Source: a virus
Reading direction: 5' to 3' (one strand)
DNA length: 38,084 bases
Virus record (IMG/VR): IMGVR_UViG_3300049491_000197
Span: 1 to 38,084 of that record
Under the pieces are notes generated by a model that worked only from the letters and a program-made list of their open reading frames with translations, searched no databases and was not told where the DNA came from. This document shows, piece after piece, positions 24,677 through 32,476 of this stretch. Both the position numbers and the translations under genes were made by a program. Each line of letters starts with the position of its first letter. Positions within the stretch are counted from its first letter, which is position 1.

Positions 24677-25295
24677 ATACGAAGCGCCGATCGATCTCGA
24701 AGCAATCGGGAATCAGGTCCGCGCGGGTGAACGCCCCCTCGCATCCGCGCTTGGGATGCTCTACAGATCGACGAAAATCTCGCAAGAGATGATCGATGCA
24801 ATCGCCAGCGATGCGCTCAAGGGCTATCAGTGGGCGGCGATCGCCAGTCGAGTCGGTGTCTCAGCGCGGGCCCTGGCGGGATGGCTCCGGCGTGGGCAGG
24901 AGAGGCGCGAGCGTATTGATGACTGGTTCGACAAACGCCGCACGCTGCCGGATGACGCCAGCGACGAGCAGGTGCTAGCGGAGATCGGATCCCCACCCGA
25001 AGAGGATGACCTGTTGCTGCTCTATGACTCTTGCGCACGGGCACACGCGAACTCGGAGTGCAGGCTCGTCGACGTGATTCGCGACGACGCCGAGATCAAC
25101 GGGAATACCTCGTCGGCGAAGTGGCTCTTGCAAGCCAGATATGCAAACTGGAATGGAAATGGAGGTCGTTTGCCAAGACACGAAGACCAGCCAGATGCTG
25201 GACCTGTTGACGCGATCGAACAGCTCGCAGCTAAGATCGATGCTTTCGAGGCCCGGGCCAATGCGCTTGCGGCTGCTGCGGCAGATCGGTCCTGA
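24651..25295 (+). CDS. Terminase small subunit
   Basis: The 214-residue product lies just upstream of the large terminase. It contains a helix-turn-helix, YQWAAIASRVGVSARALAGWL, at about residues 62-82, then a charged helix RRGQERRERIDDWF, and EINGNTSSAKWLLQARYANWN, a phrase common in phage terminase small subunits. A C-terminal helical stretch (AIEQLAAKIDAFEARANALAA) could oligomerise. It recognises phage DNA and recruits the motor. It overlaps the 91-aa gene upstream and the large subunit downstream. Confidence 0.8.
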   Translation: MPRKKLPTEYEAPIDLEAIGNQVRAGERPLASALGMLYRSTKISQEMIDAIASDALKGYQWAAIASRVGVSARALAGWLRRGQERRERIDDWFDKRRTLPDDASDEQVLAEIGSPPEEDDLLLLYDSCARAHANSECRLVDVIRDDAEINGNTSSAKWLLQARYANWNGNGGRLPRHEDQPDAGPVDAIEQLAAKIDAFEARANALAAAAADRS

Positions 25296-26598
25296 GGGCT
25301 GCGAGCGGCTGCTCCACGACTGGCGGCTTTGGGGGCGCATCGAGCAACAGTGGTACCCTGAAAAACGCTTCACCGTAGTCACTGCTGGCCGAGGCTGGGG
25401 TAAGACAAGGTTTGCATCTGAGCAAGTCCATCTTATGGCTGGCGAGCGCATCGAGCTTTGCGGCGGCGAGATTGGCATTGCTGGGCGAACTCACGCCGAC
25501 GTGATGCGCGACTTGATTGGCGGGCCATCAGGCATCCTCAAGACGCAAAAGCCGTGGAATCCATGCACCATTGAAAAGGGTGTCGTCCGCTGGAAGTCCG
25601 GAGCGGTCGGCCATCTGCTGACTGGAGACAAGCCTGCGAAGTTTCGCGGCCCTAACTTTGGGTTTCTCTGGTGCGACGAGTTTGCGCACTGGAAGTATCC
25701 TAAGGCATGTTATGAAGCTTTTGAGTATTCCGTGCGTGGCGGAACAAGGCCATCAATCATCATTACCTCGACACCGCTCCCGCATGACACCTTTATCGCC
25801 ATCGCGAATGATCCAGATACGTTGCGCATTCGAGGGAAAACTCTCGACAACCGCATGAATCTCGATGCTGAGACGTTAAATAAATGGCTCTACAAATACG
25901 CAGGGACCGACCTGGGCTTGCAGGAGCTTGAAGGGGAGATCCTCGACGGATCAAAACACGCCAACTGGAAGCAAGGCGACTTCGGTCGCATCGAAGTTGA
26001 AGAGTGCCCGGGATTGTTGCGCACAGTTGTTTCGATCGACCCTGCCGGGTCAAGGCACAAAAAATCGGACCTTACCGGCATCAGCGTAGTCGCCATCGAT
26101 GACAACGATAACGACTATGTGCTGCACTCCGAGAGCATGAAGGCATCGCCTGAGGATTGGGCCGCGCAGGCGATTTACCTGGCGCGTCATCACGGCGCCG
26201 ATAAAATCCTAGGCGAGCGAAACTACGGCGGCGACATGGTCCTGGCCGTGCTTCGATTGCATCCCGACTGGCCCGCCGCCGCCAATGATGGCATCGCGCT
26301 GGACGATGTGGTCGCGGTCGACAGCAAGGGGAATCGTGCTGTGCCGTGCGCCCAGCACTACAAACATGGGCGTGCATTTCACGTCGGAGACCCTCGGAGA
26401 TTCGCGGTTCTCGAGCACGAGTGCACGCATTTCGACCCGACCTTGCCGCGCAGCCGCCAGTCGTCTCCGAACGAGATGGATGCCCGCGTGCACGCTTTCG
26501 CTGAGCTCCACCCCGACCGCGAGGGCCTGGGGGGTTCGAGCATGTGGGACGATGCGGCTACCGCGGATTTCGAAAAAATGCTAGCCTCGCTAGGATGA
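25261..26598 (+). CDS. Terminase large subunit (DNA packaging ATPase/nuclease)
   Basis: Start ATG 25261 gives 445 residues. In-frame ATGs at 25240, 25195, 25159, 25153 and 25141 would lengthen it, but those codons overlap the terminase small subunit and have no clear ribosome-binding site. Walker A is GRGWGKT (residues 43-49), Walker B FLWCDE (135-140), and motif III IIITSTP (166-172). The nuclease half has SIDPAGS (D260), GERNYGGDM (E319) and NEMDAR (D407), so all catalytic acids of the RNase H-like nuclease appear present. It packages DNA into the prohead and cuts it at the end. It overlaps the portal gene by ATGA. Confidence 0.9.
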   Translation: MRLRLLRQIGPEGCERLLHDWRLWGRIEQQWYPEKRFTVVTAGRGWGKTRFASEQVHLMAGERIELCGGEIGIAGRTHADVMRDLIGGPSGILKTQKPWNPCTIEKGVVRWKSGAVGHLLTGDKPAKFRGPNFGFLWCDEFAHWKYPKACYEAFEYSVRGGTRPSIIITSTPLPHDTFIAIANDPDTLRIRGKTLDNRMNLDAETLNKWLYKYAGTDLGLQELEGEILDGSKHANWKQGDFGRIEVEECPGLLRTVVSIDPAGSRHKKSDLTGISVVAIDDNDNDYVLHSESMKASPEDWAAQAIYLARHHGADKILGERNYGGDMVLAVLRLHPDWPAAANDGIALDDVVAVDSKGNRAVPCAQHYKHGRAFHVGDPRRFAVLEHECTHFDPTLPRSRQSSPNEMDARVHAFAELHPDREGLGGSSMWDDAATADFEKMLASLG

Positions 26599-27983
26599 GC
26601 CTGCTCGCCCGCATCGCCCAGCGATTTGCCCCGCGGCCCTTGCCCCTGGCGCTGCCACCGGTATCGGAGGGCCGGATCGATGGTTGGGCGAACTCAGCGA
26701 CCGGACTCGGCGGACGCAACGACAGGACGACCTGCAACACATTCCTGGGTCGCTATGGGCGATCGGATGAAGAGTTGCAGTCGGTCTATGAGCATTCAGC
26801 CCTGATGGCGCGGTTCATCGATCTTGAGCCGAACACCTGCATGGCTAAGGGATTTCAGATCTCAGAGCTTGCAGGTGATGACGTGACGGCATTCGAGCAT
26901 GAGATGCTTCGATTGAATGCATTTGCCCACATCGCCGACGGCCGCCGCTGGGCGCGGTTATATTGCGGCGCCCTGGTGTTCATGCTGATTCACGACGGGC
27001 GTAAGGCGAGCGAGCCCGTTGATGAAGCGAACATCGTGAATGTGCAGAGCCTGACAGTATTCGATCGTAGAGAGATTTCGGTGGTGAAGTGGTGCGACGA
27101 GTTCGGGTCGGACCACTTCGGATTCCCAGAAGTGTATCGCATCACGGCAATGGGCAAGATGTTCGAGGTTCACTATTCCAGAGTGCTTCGATTTGATGCG
27201 GTGAAGGTCAATCGATACTCGCTGCGCCATGGCACCGGTAACGGCTTTGGTCCGTCCATTGTCGATCAGGTGTGGGATGCATTCGAGCAGTACGGCACCA
27301 CGCATGCGTACTTGAACACGGCCGTGTCCAAGGTTACCCAGGGCGTGTTGAAGCTGAAGAATCTTAGCGTGGGGGCCGTTGGCAGTGGATGGCAGAAAAT
27401 CAGCAACAGATTAAAATCTTTGATGCGATCGATGTCTGTCATGGGAGACATCGTTCTCGACACCGATGGCGAAGATTACTCCATGGTAGAACGCCCCATG
27501 ACAGGCTTCTCGGAGGCAGCGGCGGTATCTGAGGCGCGGCTCGTTGGAGATATGGGCGTCCCGAAATCTTTGTTGATGATGCAGGCACCCGGTGGATTGG
27601 CGAACGGCGATAATGGCGGTGACTGGCAATACTGGTCCGTTCACTGCGGAAGCGAGCAGCAGCAGGTCTACGAGCCGCAATGCAAGAAACTCGTGCGGCT
27701 GATTTTTCTGTCGCGCAACTGTCCAGTGATCGACCCGCCGCAAACATTCACGATTACGTGGCCGCCGATCATGCAGATGACCGATCGGCAGAAGGCGGAG
27801 ATCTACCAGATGCGCGCAGCCGCTCGCGCTACCGACATTCCGCTGGGCGTCGTGAATGCCATCGAGGCCCGCAAGTCGGATGACGTGATCGAGAGTTACC
27901 ATCTCGACGCAGAGCCATCAGGAGATTACTCGCAGTCCGCAGATCCCGCTACGCCGCCCGAGCTTCGTGTCGTAGGGACGTGA
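26595..27983 (+). CDS. Portal protein, DUF1073 type
   Basis: ATG 26595 overlaps the terminase stop as ATGA and gives 462 residues; the longer frame reads into the terminase gene. The DUF1073 pattern is clear: LMARFIDLEPNTCMAKGFQI, then RRWARLYCGALVFMLIHDG, VHYSRVLRFDAVKV, GFGPSIVDQVWDAFEQY, and WQYWSVHCGSEQQQVYEPQ. It forms the dodecameric ring through which DNA passes. Databases sometimes label DUF1073 members as Acb1 anti-CBASS-family proteins because of a shared family name; nothing here argues for a role other than portal. Confidence 0.9.
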   Translation: MSLLARIAQRFAPRPLPLALPPVSEGRIDGWANSATGLGGRNDRTTCNTFLGRYGRSDEELQSVYEHSALMARFIDLEPNTCMAKGFQISELAGDDVTAFEHEMLRLNAFAHIADGRRWARLYCGALVFMLIHDGRKASEPVDEANIVNVQSLTVFDRREISVVKWCDEFGSDHFGFPEVYRITAMGKMFEVHYSRVLRFDAVKVNRYSLRHGTGNGFGPSIVDQVWDAFEQYGTTHAYLNTAVSKVTQGVLKLKNLSVGAVGSGWQKISNRLKSLMRSMSVMGDIVLDTDGEDYSMVERPMTGFSEAAAVSEARLVGDMGVPKSLLMMQAPGGLANGDNGGDWQYWSVHCGSEQQQVYEPQCKKLVRLIFLSRNCPVIDPPQTFTITWPPIMQMTDRQKAEIYQMRAAARATDIPLGVVNAIEARKSDDVIESYHLDAEPSGDYSQSADPATPPELRVVGT

Positions 27984-27986
27984 TCT

Positions 27987-28862
27987 ATGGTCTCGAAGTC
28001 GCAGCCTGAAGGCACTCCGATCGAGGTGAGTCCGGCTCACGAAGCGCAGCTGATTGCGCTAAATCGGCAGGCCGTGACCGAACTGCGGAAGTTCAACGCC
28101 CAGGTGATCCGTATATATCCATCCCTGCTCGCGGAGTACCGTACGGATGCGCAGCGGCGAATATCGCTGCGGCCAGTTGCTCAGATGATCGGCGGTTTCA
28201 AGGTCCAGTATGCGCGCGAGTTCGATGCGCGTGAGCCCGCGATCACGAGATTTCTCAGCGGCCTAAGCGATCAAATGGTCGCTTATAACAAACGACTCTG
28301 GAAGCAGAACATCATCGAGAAGGCCGTCTCTGCTGGTCGCACAGTCGCCGCACAAGCATTCGCCATCGCAGCGGAACCTGGCATCCCGCAGGCAGTGTCC
28401 ACCCGATGGACAAACACGCAGATCGGCCTCGTGAAAAACCTTGGCACCTCCAGAGTTCCGTCAATCCCTTACGAGCACTTCCAGCGTCTTGGCGCACTCG
28501 TGCAGGACGCGGTGCACTCGGGCCTGCGCGTGGAAGAGCTGCGCAAGCAACTGACCGAGCTTGATGGCGTATCGACGCGCCGCGCCGAGGTCATTGCCCG
28601 CGATCAGGCGGGGAAATACAACGGGAAAATGACCGAGATTCGCCACGCGGAGATTGGCGTGAAGGCGTATTTTTGGCGAGATTCCGGCGATGGCAGGGTG
28701 CGACCGCTGCATCGCCAGCGCGACCGAGAGTCCGCCAGGGGTAAGCGGTTCTATTACGCTAAGCCGCCGAAAGGCGGCAACCCTGGTCAGGATTATCAAT
28801 GCCGCTGTTGGGCAGACCCAGACCTTGACGCGGTCTTCAAAGATCTCGAGAAAGCGAGCTAA
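27987..28862 (+). CDS. MuF-like (SPP1 gp7-type) minor head protein
   Basis: The 291-residue product follows the portal, the usual place. Its C-terminal domain is characteristic: RRAEVIARDQAGKYNGKM, then YFWRDSGDGRVRPLHRQRDRE, and GGNPGQDYQCRCWADPD. The helical N-terminal half binds the portal in the family. A few copies enter the head and may be ejected with the DNA. No toxin domain is fused at the C-terminus, unlike some MuF proteins. The start is three bases after the portal stop. Confidence 0.85.
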   Translation: MVSKSQPEGTPIEVSPAHEAQLIALNRQAVTELRKFNAQVIRIYPSLLAEYRTDAQRRISLRPVAQMIGGFKVQYAREFDAREPAITRFLSGLSDQMVAYNKRLWKQNIIEKAVSAGRTVAAQAFAIAAEPGIPQAVSTRWTNTQIGLVKNLGTSRVPSIPYEHFQRLGALVQDAVHSGLRVEELRKQLTELDGVSTRRAEVIARDQAGKYNGKMTEIRHAEIGVKAYFWRDSGDGRVRPLHRQRDRESARGKRFYYAKPPKGGNPGQDYQCRCWADPDLDAVFKDLEKAS

Positions 28863-28864
28863 GT

Positions 28865-29269
28865 ATGGACATCAAGGACGAAACACTTAAGATCCTAGTC
28901 AAAGAGGCGAGCTCTTCTCAGCGCAAGCAGCTCAAGATGCTGATCGGCCTGATGCTCGCACTCGGTGGCGGGGGCATTGTCGGTGGCGGCGCGTGGATGC
29001 ATTCAGCCGGCCAGCAACTGGACGAGTCGTCTACTTCATCGGCGATGCGTGATGATCGACTTCAGCGAAATGAGGCGGCGATCGCTGAGACGGTTGAACG
29101 GGTCGAGACGATTGCAATCCTCTTAGTTTGGCAGGGTAGGCACTTTGAAGACATGGTAAGAAGTGTCGCACCTAGAGGCGCTCACCTGCCAGAGCGGCCG
29201 ACAGCACTTGACGAGATCGAGCAGCAAGTTTTGCGCCGAAGGACCGGAGTAGTTCGAAATCGACCATGA
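28865..29269 (+). CDS. Small single-span membrane protein (134 aa), possible holin or lysis factor
   Basis: ATG lies two bases after the MuF-like stop. Residues ~24-45 (MLIGLMLALGGGGIVGGGAW) form one strong membrane segment with a Lys/Arg-rich N-terminal flank (QRKQLK). The C-terminal part is helical and charged (RDDRLQRNEAAIAETVERVE). This topology is seen in some class III-like holins and in other phage membrane proteins, but no family is recognised and no endolysin gene stands next to it. The function is left open. Confidence 0.55.
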   Translation: MDIKDETLKILVKEASSSQRKQLKMLIGLMLALGGGGIVGGGAWMHSAGQQLDESSTSSAMRDDRLQRNEAAIAETVERVETIAILLVWQGRHFEDMVRSVAPRGAHLPERPTALDEIEQQVLRRRTGVVRNRP

Positions 29270-29318
29270 TCACCCATCGCGTATCGCACGCATAGCGGCT
29301 TTCGTGTAATATTTCAGC

Positions 29319-29576
29319 ATGCGCCACGCCATCCTCGCAATTACCGTCACGCTCTCGGCAGCCTGCAGCGCCTGCGCGTCCCTGCCGAGCATCCAGTCCC
29401 AGCAGGCCGCCTGCCAGCGAGCCAACACCACGACACTTACCGACCGCGTCGCCGACCCATGCGGATGGGCCGACGCGCTGGCCGAATGCGTCGGTCTGCC
29501 GACTGCAGAGCGCGACAGAATTCTGCAGCGATGCCGCGCCGAGAAGTCTGCCGCCTCGTCGATCTGCCCGGAATAG
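29319..29576 (+). CDS. Cys-rich putative lipoprotein or secreted protein (85 aa)
   Basis: An ORF of 85 residues with a hydrophobic start (MRHAILAITVTLSAACSACA). A lipobox-like LSAAC puts Cys16 at the cleavage site; Cys19 is an alternative. Cysteines at 32, 48, 57, 72 and 83 remain in the mature part, enough for disulfides. A short outer-membrane lipoprotein at the end of the late genes could be a spanin-type lysis protein, but the typical proline-rich composition is missing. No clear ribosome-binding site is seen. It is the last plus-strand gene before the convergent junction. Confidence 0.5.
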   Translation: MRHAILAITVTLSAACSACASLPSIQSQQAACQRANTTTLTDRVADPCGWADALAECVGLPTAERDRILQRCRAEKSAASSICPE

Positions 29577-29663
29577 CTACCAGGTGGTGCCGGTTTACCC
29601 CTAGCCTCGCGGCGACGGGCAAACAGTGGCGCAACCCTGGCCGTTGCCGTGGGGCGTTACCCG
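29577..29663. other. Convergent intergenic segment
   Basis: Plus-strand and minus-strand transcription units meet here. A short hairpin TACCC-GTCAG-GGGTA lies at about 29660-29674, overlapping the end of the minus-strand gene. It is too short (5 bp) and lacks a T-run, so it is not called as a terminator. Confidence 0.4.
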
Positions 29664-29948
29664 TCAGGGGTAGGCCCAGTCGGTATAGCCAGCCGATCCG
29701 ACGGCATCTCGCAGGGATGCGCTAATTGCCGCCTCGATGCCAAGGCATTCAGCGCCCGTCCCCGAGAACGAATAGGACTGGATCGTCGCGCCATTCGACA
29801 ACGTTCGCTTCAGGACCAACGTCGACCCAAGAAGCAGTCCATTATTTGTTACGACGATGTCGTAAAAATTGTCCATGTAGAACGTGGTCGAAACATTGTC
29901 GTCCGCGATCCTGACCAGTCGAGTAGTGCATTCGGCTGAGAGTGCCAT
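29664..29948 (-). CDS. Hypothetical protein (94 aa), last gene of the minus-strand unit
   Basis: ATG at 29948 is preceded by GAGGAAA with normal spacing, the best ribosome-binding site in this part of the operon, which supports this frame over the plus-strand readings. The 94-residue product is beta-rich (FYDIVVTNNGLLLGSTLVLKRT) with a short helix EAAISASLRDAVGS and ends YTDWAYP. It resembles no family I know. It lies 35 bases beyond the previous gene. Confidence 0.65.
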   Translation of the reverse strand: MALSAECTTRLVRIADDNVSTTFYMDNFYDIVVTNNGLLLGSTLVLKRTLSNGATIQSYSFSGTGAECLGIEAAISASLRDAVGSAGYTDWAYP

Positions 29949-29983
29949 GTTGATTTTTCCTCATGGCGCAACCCAGATGAATG

Positions 29984-30418
29984 CTAAGCCGATGTCGGCA
30001 AGAGTGCAAGTCTCGCCATCGATCGCATGTGCCGCCGAATGGATTTCTCGAATGACCTGATGGTCTCCCCATGCGGCCGAACGACGCAGGTAAGAATCGT
30101 TACCCCGGGATAGCGCTCCCACATCATGCGGATGTCCACGCCGTTGGTGATCGAATATCCTGACTGTCCATGCGTAAACTGCATTACATATCCATGCAGC
30201 CTATTGATGTGCTCGAGCATATGGCCCGGCCCGACGCTAATCGGCTCGCGCCCGTCAACGTGGACCATGAGCCCGACGTCTGGGTGGCGAACTGCCAGGT
30301 AGGTGAGTTTCTCCTGAATGTTTGCGTGCTTGCGGCCGACCATGAGTAAGGGTCTGATGGGTCGGTATGCAGGCAAGGGCGAGGAGCATGAGGAGCAGGA
30401 AGATGAATTGGGGTTCAT
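29984..30418 (-). CDS. Hypothetical protein (up to 144 aa)
   Basis: The ATG at 30418 overlaps the MazG-like gene's stop as ATGA and has GGAG ten bases upstream, so 144 residues is the supported length. An internal ATG at 30343 would give 119 residues and skips an odd Ser/Cys/Pro-rich start. The conserved-looking body begins VGRKHANIQEKLTYLAVRHP and includes GVDIRMMWERYPGVTILTCVVR and a basic C-terminus (IRRHMRSMARL). No family is recognised. Its first third overlaps the alternative 59-aa membrane ORF in another frame. Confidence 0.6.
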   Translation of the reverse strand: MNPNSSSCSSCSSPLPAYRPIRPLLMVGRKHANIQEKLTYLAVRHPDVGLMVHVDGREPISVGPGHMLEHINRLHGYVMQFTHGQSGYSITNGVDIRMMWERYPGVTILTCVVRPHGETIRSFEKSIRRHMRSMARLALLPTSA

Positions 30419-30434
30419 TGATGGACTTCTCCAT
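30255..30434 (-). CDS. Alternative small membrane/lipoprotein ORF nested in two genes (59 aa)
   Basis: ATG 30434 opens a frame encoding MEKSINEPQFIF followed by a strongly hydrophobic LLLMLLALAC, then a basic, proline-rich end. The N-terminus looks like a signal peptide or lipoprotein start, with a loose lipobox ending at the Cys (A at -3 is not ideal). It overlaps the MazG-like stop and the first part of the 144-aa gene in a different frame. Its ribosome-binding site is weak. Either it is a truly nested gene or the hydrophobic run is chance. Low confidence. Confidence 0.25.
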   Translation of the reverse strand: MEKSINEPQFIFLLLMLLALACIPTHQTLTHGRPQARKHSGETHLPGSSPPRRRAHGPR

Positions 30435-30975
30435 TGAGTTCCAGGATGGCTGACCTGGCCGCTGCATCGGTGGCAATTCGCTCATTCAGCCGCGAGAGTT
30501 TTTCCCTGATGGCCGACAGTACATCGTCAGGCGAGTCGGCATGGTTCAGCGCCATCTGCCAGGCCATAATGATCACGTCCGCGCATTCGAGCCGAACGTG
30601 GCCGCGGGAATATCCATGGGTGATCGCCACGGAGCACTCGCAAATCTCCTCGTGGAACTTCGCAAGCTGGGCGGTGGCGCCCCATTGCTTGAGGGCGGCG
30701 GTGCAGGTGGTGTTGAGTTGGTTGACGATATCGTTCGGCGTTTCCATTGATTTTTCCCATGGTGGAGGTCCAACTAACTTGCGAAGTGCTGCCACCGTTT
30801 TAGCGCACTTTGGATTGTCTATTTTCATTGGAAGGCCAAGCAGATCAATCCCGCCAGGCGTAGAGCTCGCGTAACGAATGCTGTCTGGTTCCCACCACGT
30901 GGCCATTATCTTGCATTCTGGTCTGTAGCCTTGCGTCTCAACGGCTCTGCCGTTATTAGCTATGGTCCAAGTCAC
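30415..30975 (-). CDS. MazG-like nucleotide pyrophosphohydrolase domain protein
   Basis: GTG 30975 overlaps the preceding stop as GTGA and gives 186 residues. The C-terminal ~90 residues fit the MazG-like all-alpha fold: FHEEICECS (E109, E110, E113), then LECADVIIMAWQ (E130, D133), and a final helix REKLSRLNERIA. The two acidic motifs (ExxE and ExxD) bind metal in this family, which hydrolyses nucleoside triphosphates. The first ~75 residues are unassigned. In phages such enzymes may adjust the nucleotide pool or interfere with (p)ppGpp signalling; which applies here is unknown. Confidence 0.65.
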   Translation of the reverse strand: MTWTIANNGRAVETQGYRPECKIMATWWEPDSIRYASSTPGGIDLLGLPMKIDNPKCAKTVAALRKLVGPPPWEKSMETPNDIVNQLNTTCTAALKQWGATAQLAKFHEEICECSVAITHGYSRGHVRLECADVIIMAWQMALNHADSPDDVLSAIREKLSRLNERIATDAAARSAILELNGEVHQ

Positions 30976-31172
30976 TCGGCCGCCTCCCCACGAGCCATCT
31001 TCCGGCGCCTATCAAGCTCATCTAGCGCCATACCTAGACTCGCATCATAGTCAATTCTCCACTCTCCATCATACCGGATATTGTCACGTTGCTTGCTCGC
31101 TGCGTGGTCTAGTCGAATGCCCGCTTCGATCATATCAAACGCGGCCTCTCTCATTGCCAGTTCCCTATTCAT
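30972..31172 (-). CDS. Small charged protein (66 aa)
   Basis: ATG 31172 overlaps the upstream stop as ATGA and has GAGG upstream, so this start is preferred to 31187. The product (MNRELAMREAAFDMIEAGIRLD...) is helical and strongly charged, with D/E and R/K alternating, and ends RRRKMARGEAAE. No family is recognised. It overlaps the MazG-like start as GTGA. Confidence 0.6.
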   Translation of the reverse strand: MNRELAMREAAFDMIEAGIRLDHAASKQRDNIRYDGEWRIDYDASLGMALDELDRRRKMARGEAAE

Positions 31173-31408
31173 TTCGCCGCCTCCCATGCCGCCAGGGCCG
31201 CTTCGAGCTTGGCAATGATCCGCTCGTGGTGCTTTTTGTCGAGCGGATCGACCTCATCAAAGGATCGGACATCGCGTATCAATGCACGCACTGCTTGCGG
31301 GGCATGACATTGCGCTGTGCCGAGCGGCACCGTGTGCTGGGGTGTAAACATCAACTCTCCCGCCAGCCTCGCCACACGCCGCCATAGCTTGGCTTTCGAA
31401 TTATCCAT
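31169..31408 (-). CDS. Small hypothetical protein (79 aa)
   Basis: Starts at ATG 31408 with GGAG upstream and overlaps the previous gene by 8 bases. The product begins MDNSKAKLWRRVARLAGELM and is mostly helical, with a charged C-terminus (HHERIIAKLEAALAAWEAAK). No family or motif is recognised. It overlaps the next gene by ATGA. Confidence 0.6.
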   Translation of the reverse strand: MDNSKAKLWRRVARLAGELMFTPQHTVPLGTAQCHAPQAVRALIRDVRSFDEVDPLDKKHHERIIAKLEAALAAWEAAK

Positions 31409-32138
31409 CGATTGGCATCTCCGGAATGCGCAGTGCGTCGCTAGCCTCGGAAATGGAAGCCTCCGTTATCTCGAAGTCATCGCACCGACCCCAGTCGATC
31501 GCATTTCTCCCAGCATCCCTGAGAGCCTTCAGCGACTCCCGCGAAATCGTGACCAAGTCCTTGCGCGGTGTTTCGGCCGGGCCCTTATCGCCAAGAGTCT
31601 CGGTCGCCAGATCGATCGCGTTGTCGACCGTGCACGCGCACATGCCCAGGTACCCGCAGGCCTGAAGTGCCTCGGCGATCCTGCGCAGCGTCCAGATATT
31701 TTCGCGGCGGGCGACAATGAACTCTGGCGGCTCGTCGGTGCAGGCGGCCAGCTTACCCGGCATCGCCAGGATAGAGCCGAGCTCGCGCAGGAGCTCTGCC
31801 ATCCGCGAGCAGACAATGTCCGCGTCCCGGTCGGGCCTGGCGGGGATGCTCATGTAGAGCTCGGTCCAGTCGCCCTTACTCATGGCTCTGGATATTTCGT
31901 CTAGGCGCTCTGAGATCGTATCGATGTTGAAGCCATGAATGATCGAGCGCGGGACAATCACGAACTCTGCATCGTACGCGGAGAGGGCTTCGCGGCCGGC
32001 GTCGGTCAGGTTAATTTCCCCATCGCTGTCGATAGTGACGAGGCCGCGATCCTTGAGCTCTTTATAGGCACTCCTTGAATCGCCATAGTCAAGGTCGAAT
32101 ATCCTTTGCAAATGCCTTGCGAATTCATGCGTGATCAT
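31401..32138 (-). CDS. Hypothetical protein with winged-helix-like N-terminus (245 aa)
   Basis: ATG 32138 overlaps the previous stop as ATGA. Residues ~20-55, RSAYKELKDRGLVTIDSDGEINLTDAGREAL, read like the wing of a winged helix (helix, then strand-turn-strand, then T-x-AGREAL), a pattern of DNA-binding regulators. The rest (MAELLRELGSILAMPGKLAAC, then WTLRRIAEALQACGYLGMCAC) is helical and contains several cysteines. A shared motif DAGREAL..YDA links it to its upstream neighbour. Function unknown. Confidence 0.6.
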   Translation of the reverse strand: MITHEFARHLQRIFDLDYGDSRSAYKELKDRGLVTIDSDGEINLTDAGREALSAYDAEFVIVPRSIIHGFNIDTISERLDEISRAMSKGDWTELYMSIPARPDRDADIVCSRMAELLRELGSILAMPGKLAACTDEPPEFIVARRENIWTLRRIAEALQACGYLGMCACTVDNAIDLATETLGDKGPAETPRKDLVTISRESLKALRDAGRNAIDWGRCDDFEITEASISEASDALRIPEMPIDG

Positions 32139-32476
32139 TTGGCCTCCAATGATTTCTTGGCGTTGCTTTCAGCCCATTCTTTGTCAATCACTTCGGCGTA
32201 TTCAGTATCAGCCATGTCTATGTATCCATTGCCACGCCGGAACCCCTCACGGTACGCCGCCTCAACCTCCGCCGCTCGCTTCGCTGCCTGATCGGCGTCA
32301 TATTGGGTGAGGGCCTCGCGGCCGGCATCCGAGAGGCCTTCTGGTTGGGCGTAACCATGGACGTCCTCCCATTCGAATGCCCATGGCACTAGGTTCACAT
32401 GTTCAGAGTCAAGAGTTGCCAGGTCAAGGCTGGCTACGCGCACGACCGCCGCTTGTTGGTCGGTTAGTTCACTCAT
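32135..32476 (-). CDS. Small hypothetical protein (113 aa) sharing the DAGREAL motif
   Basis: Starts at ATG 32476, overlapping the previous stop as ATGA. The product has GLSDAGREALTQYDADQAAKRAAEVEAAYREGF in its middle, almost the same as the wing-end of the downstream 245-aa protein, then a charged helical tail. No domain is recognised. The likeness suggests that a short helix-tail module was duplicated between neighbours. Confidence 0.55.
   Translation of the reverse strand: MSELTDQQAAVVRVASLDLATLDSEHVNLVPWAFEWEDVHGYAQPEGLSDAGREALTQYDADQAAKRAAEVEAAYREGFRRGNGYIDMADTEYAEVIDKEWAESNAKKSLEAK

Noticed and set aside
26595-27983. Possible anti-CBASS (Acb1) nuclease activity in the DUF1073 protein, because HxS and HxT occur (HYS and HGT).
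   Set aside because: The two motifs are only about 20 residues apart and lie within a clear portal sequence next to the terminase. The Acb1 label is a naming overlap.
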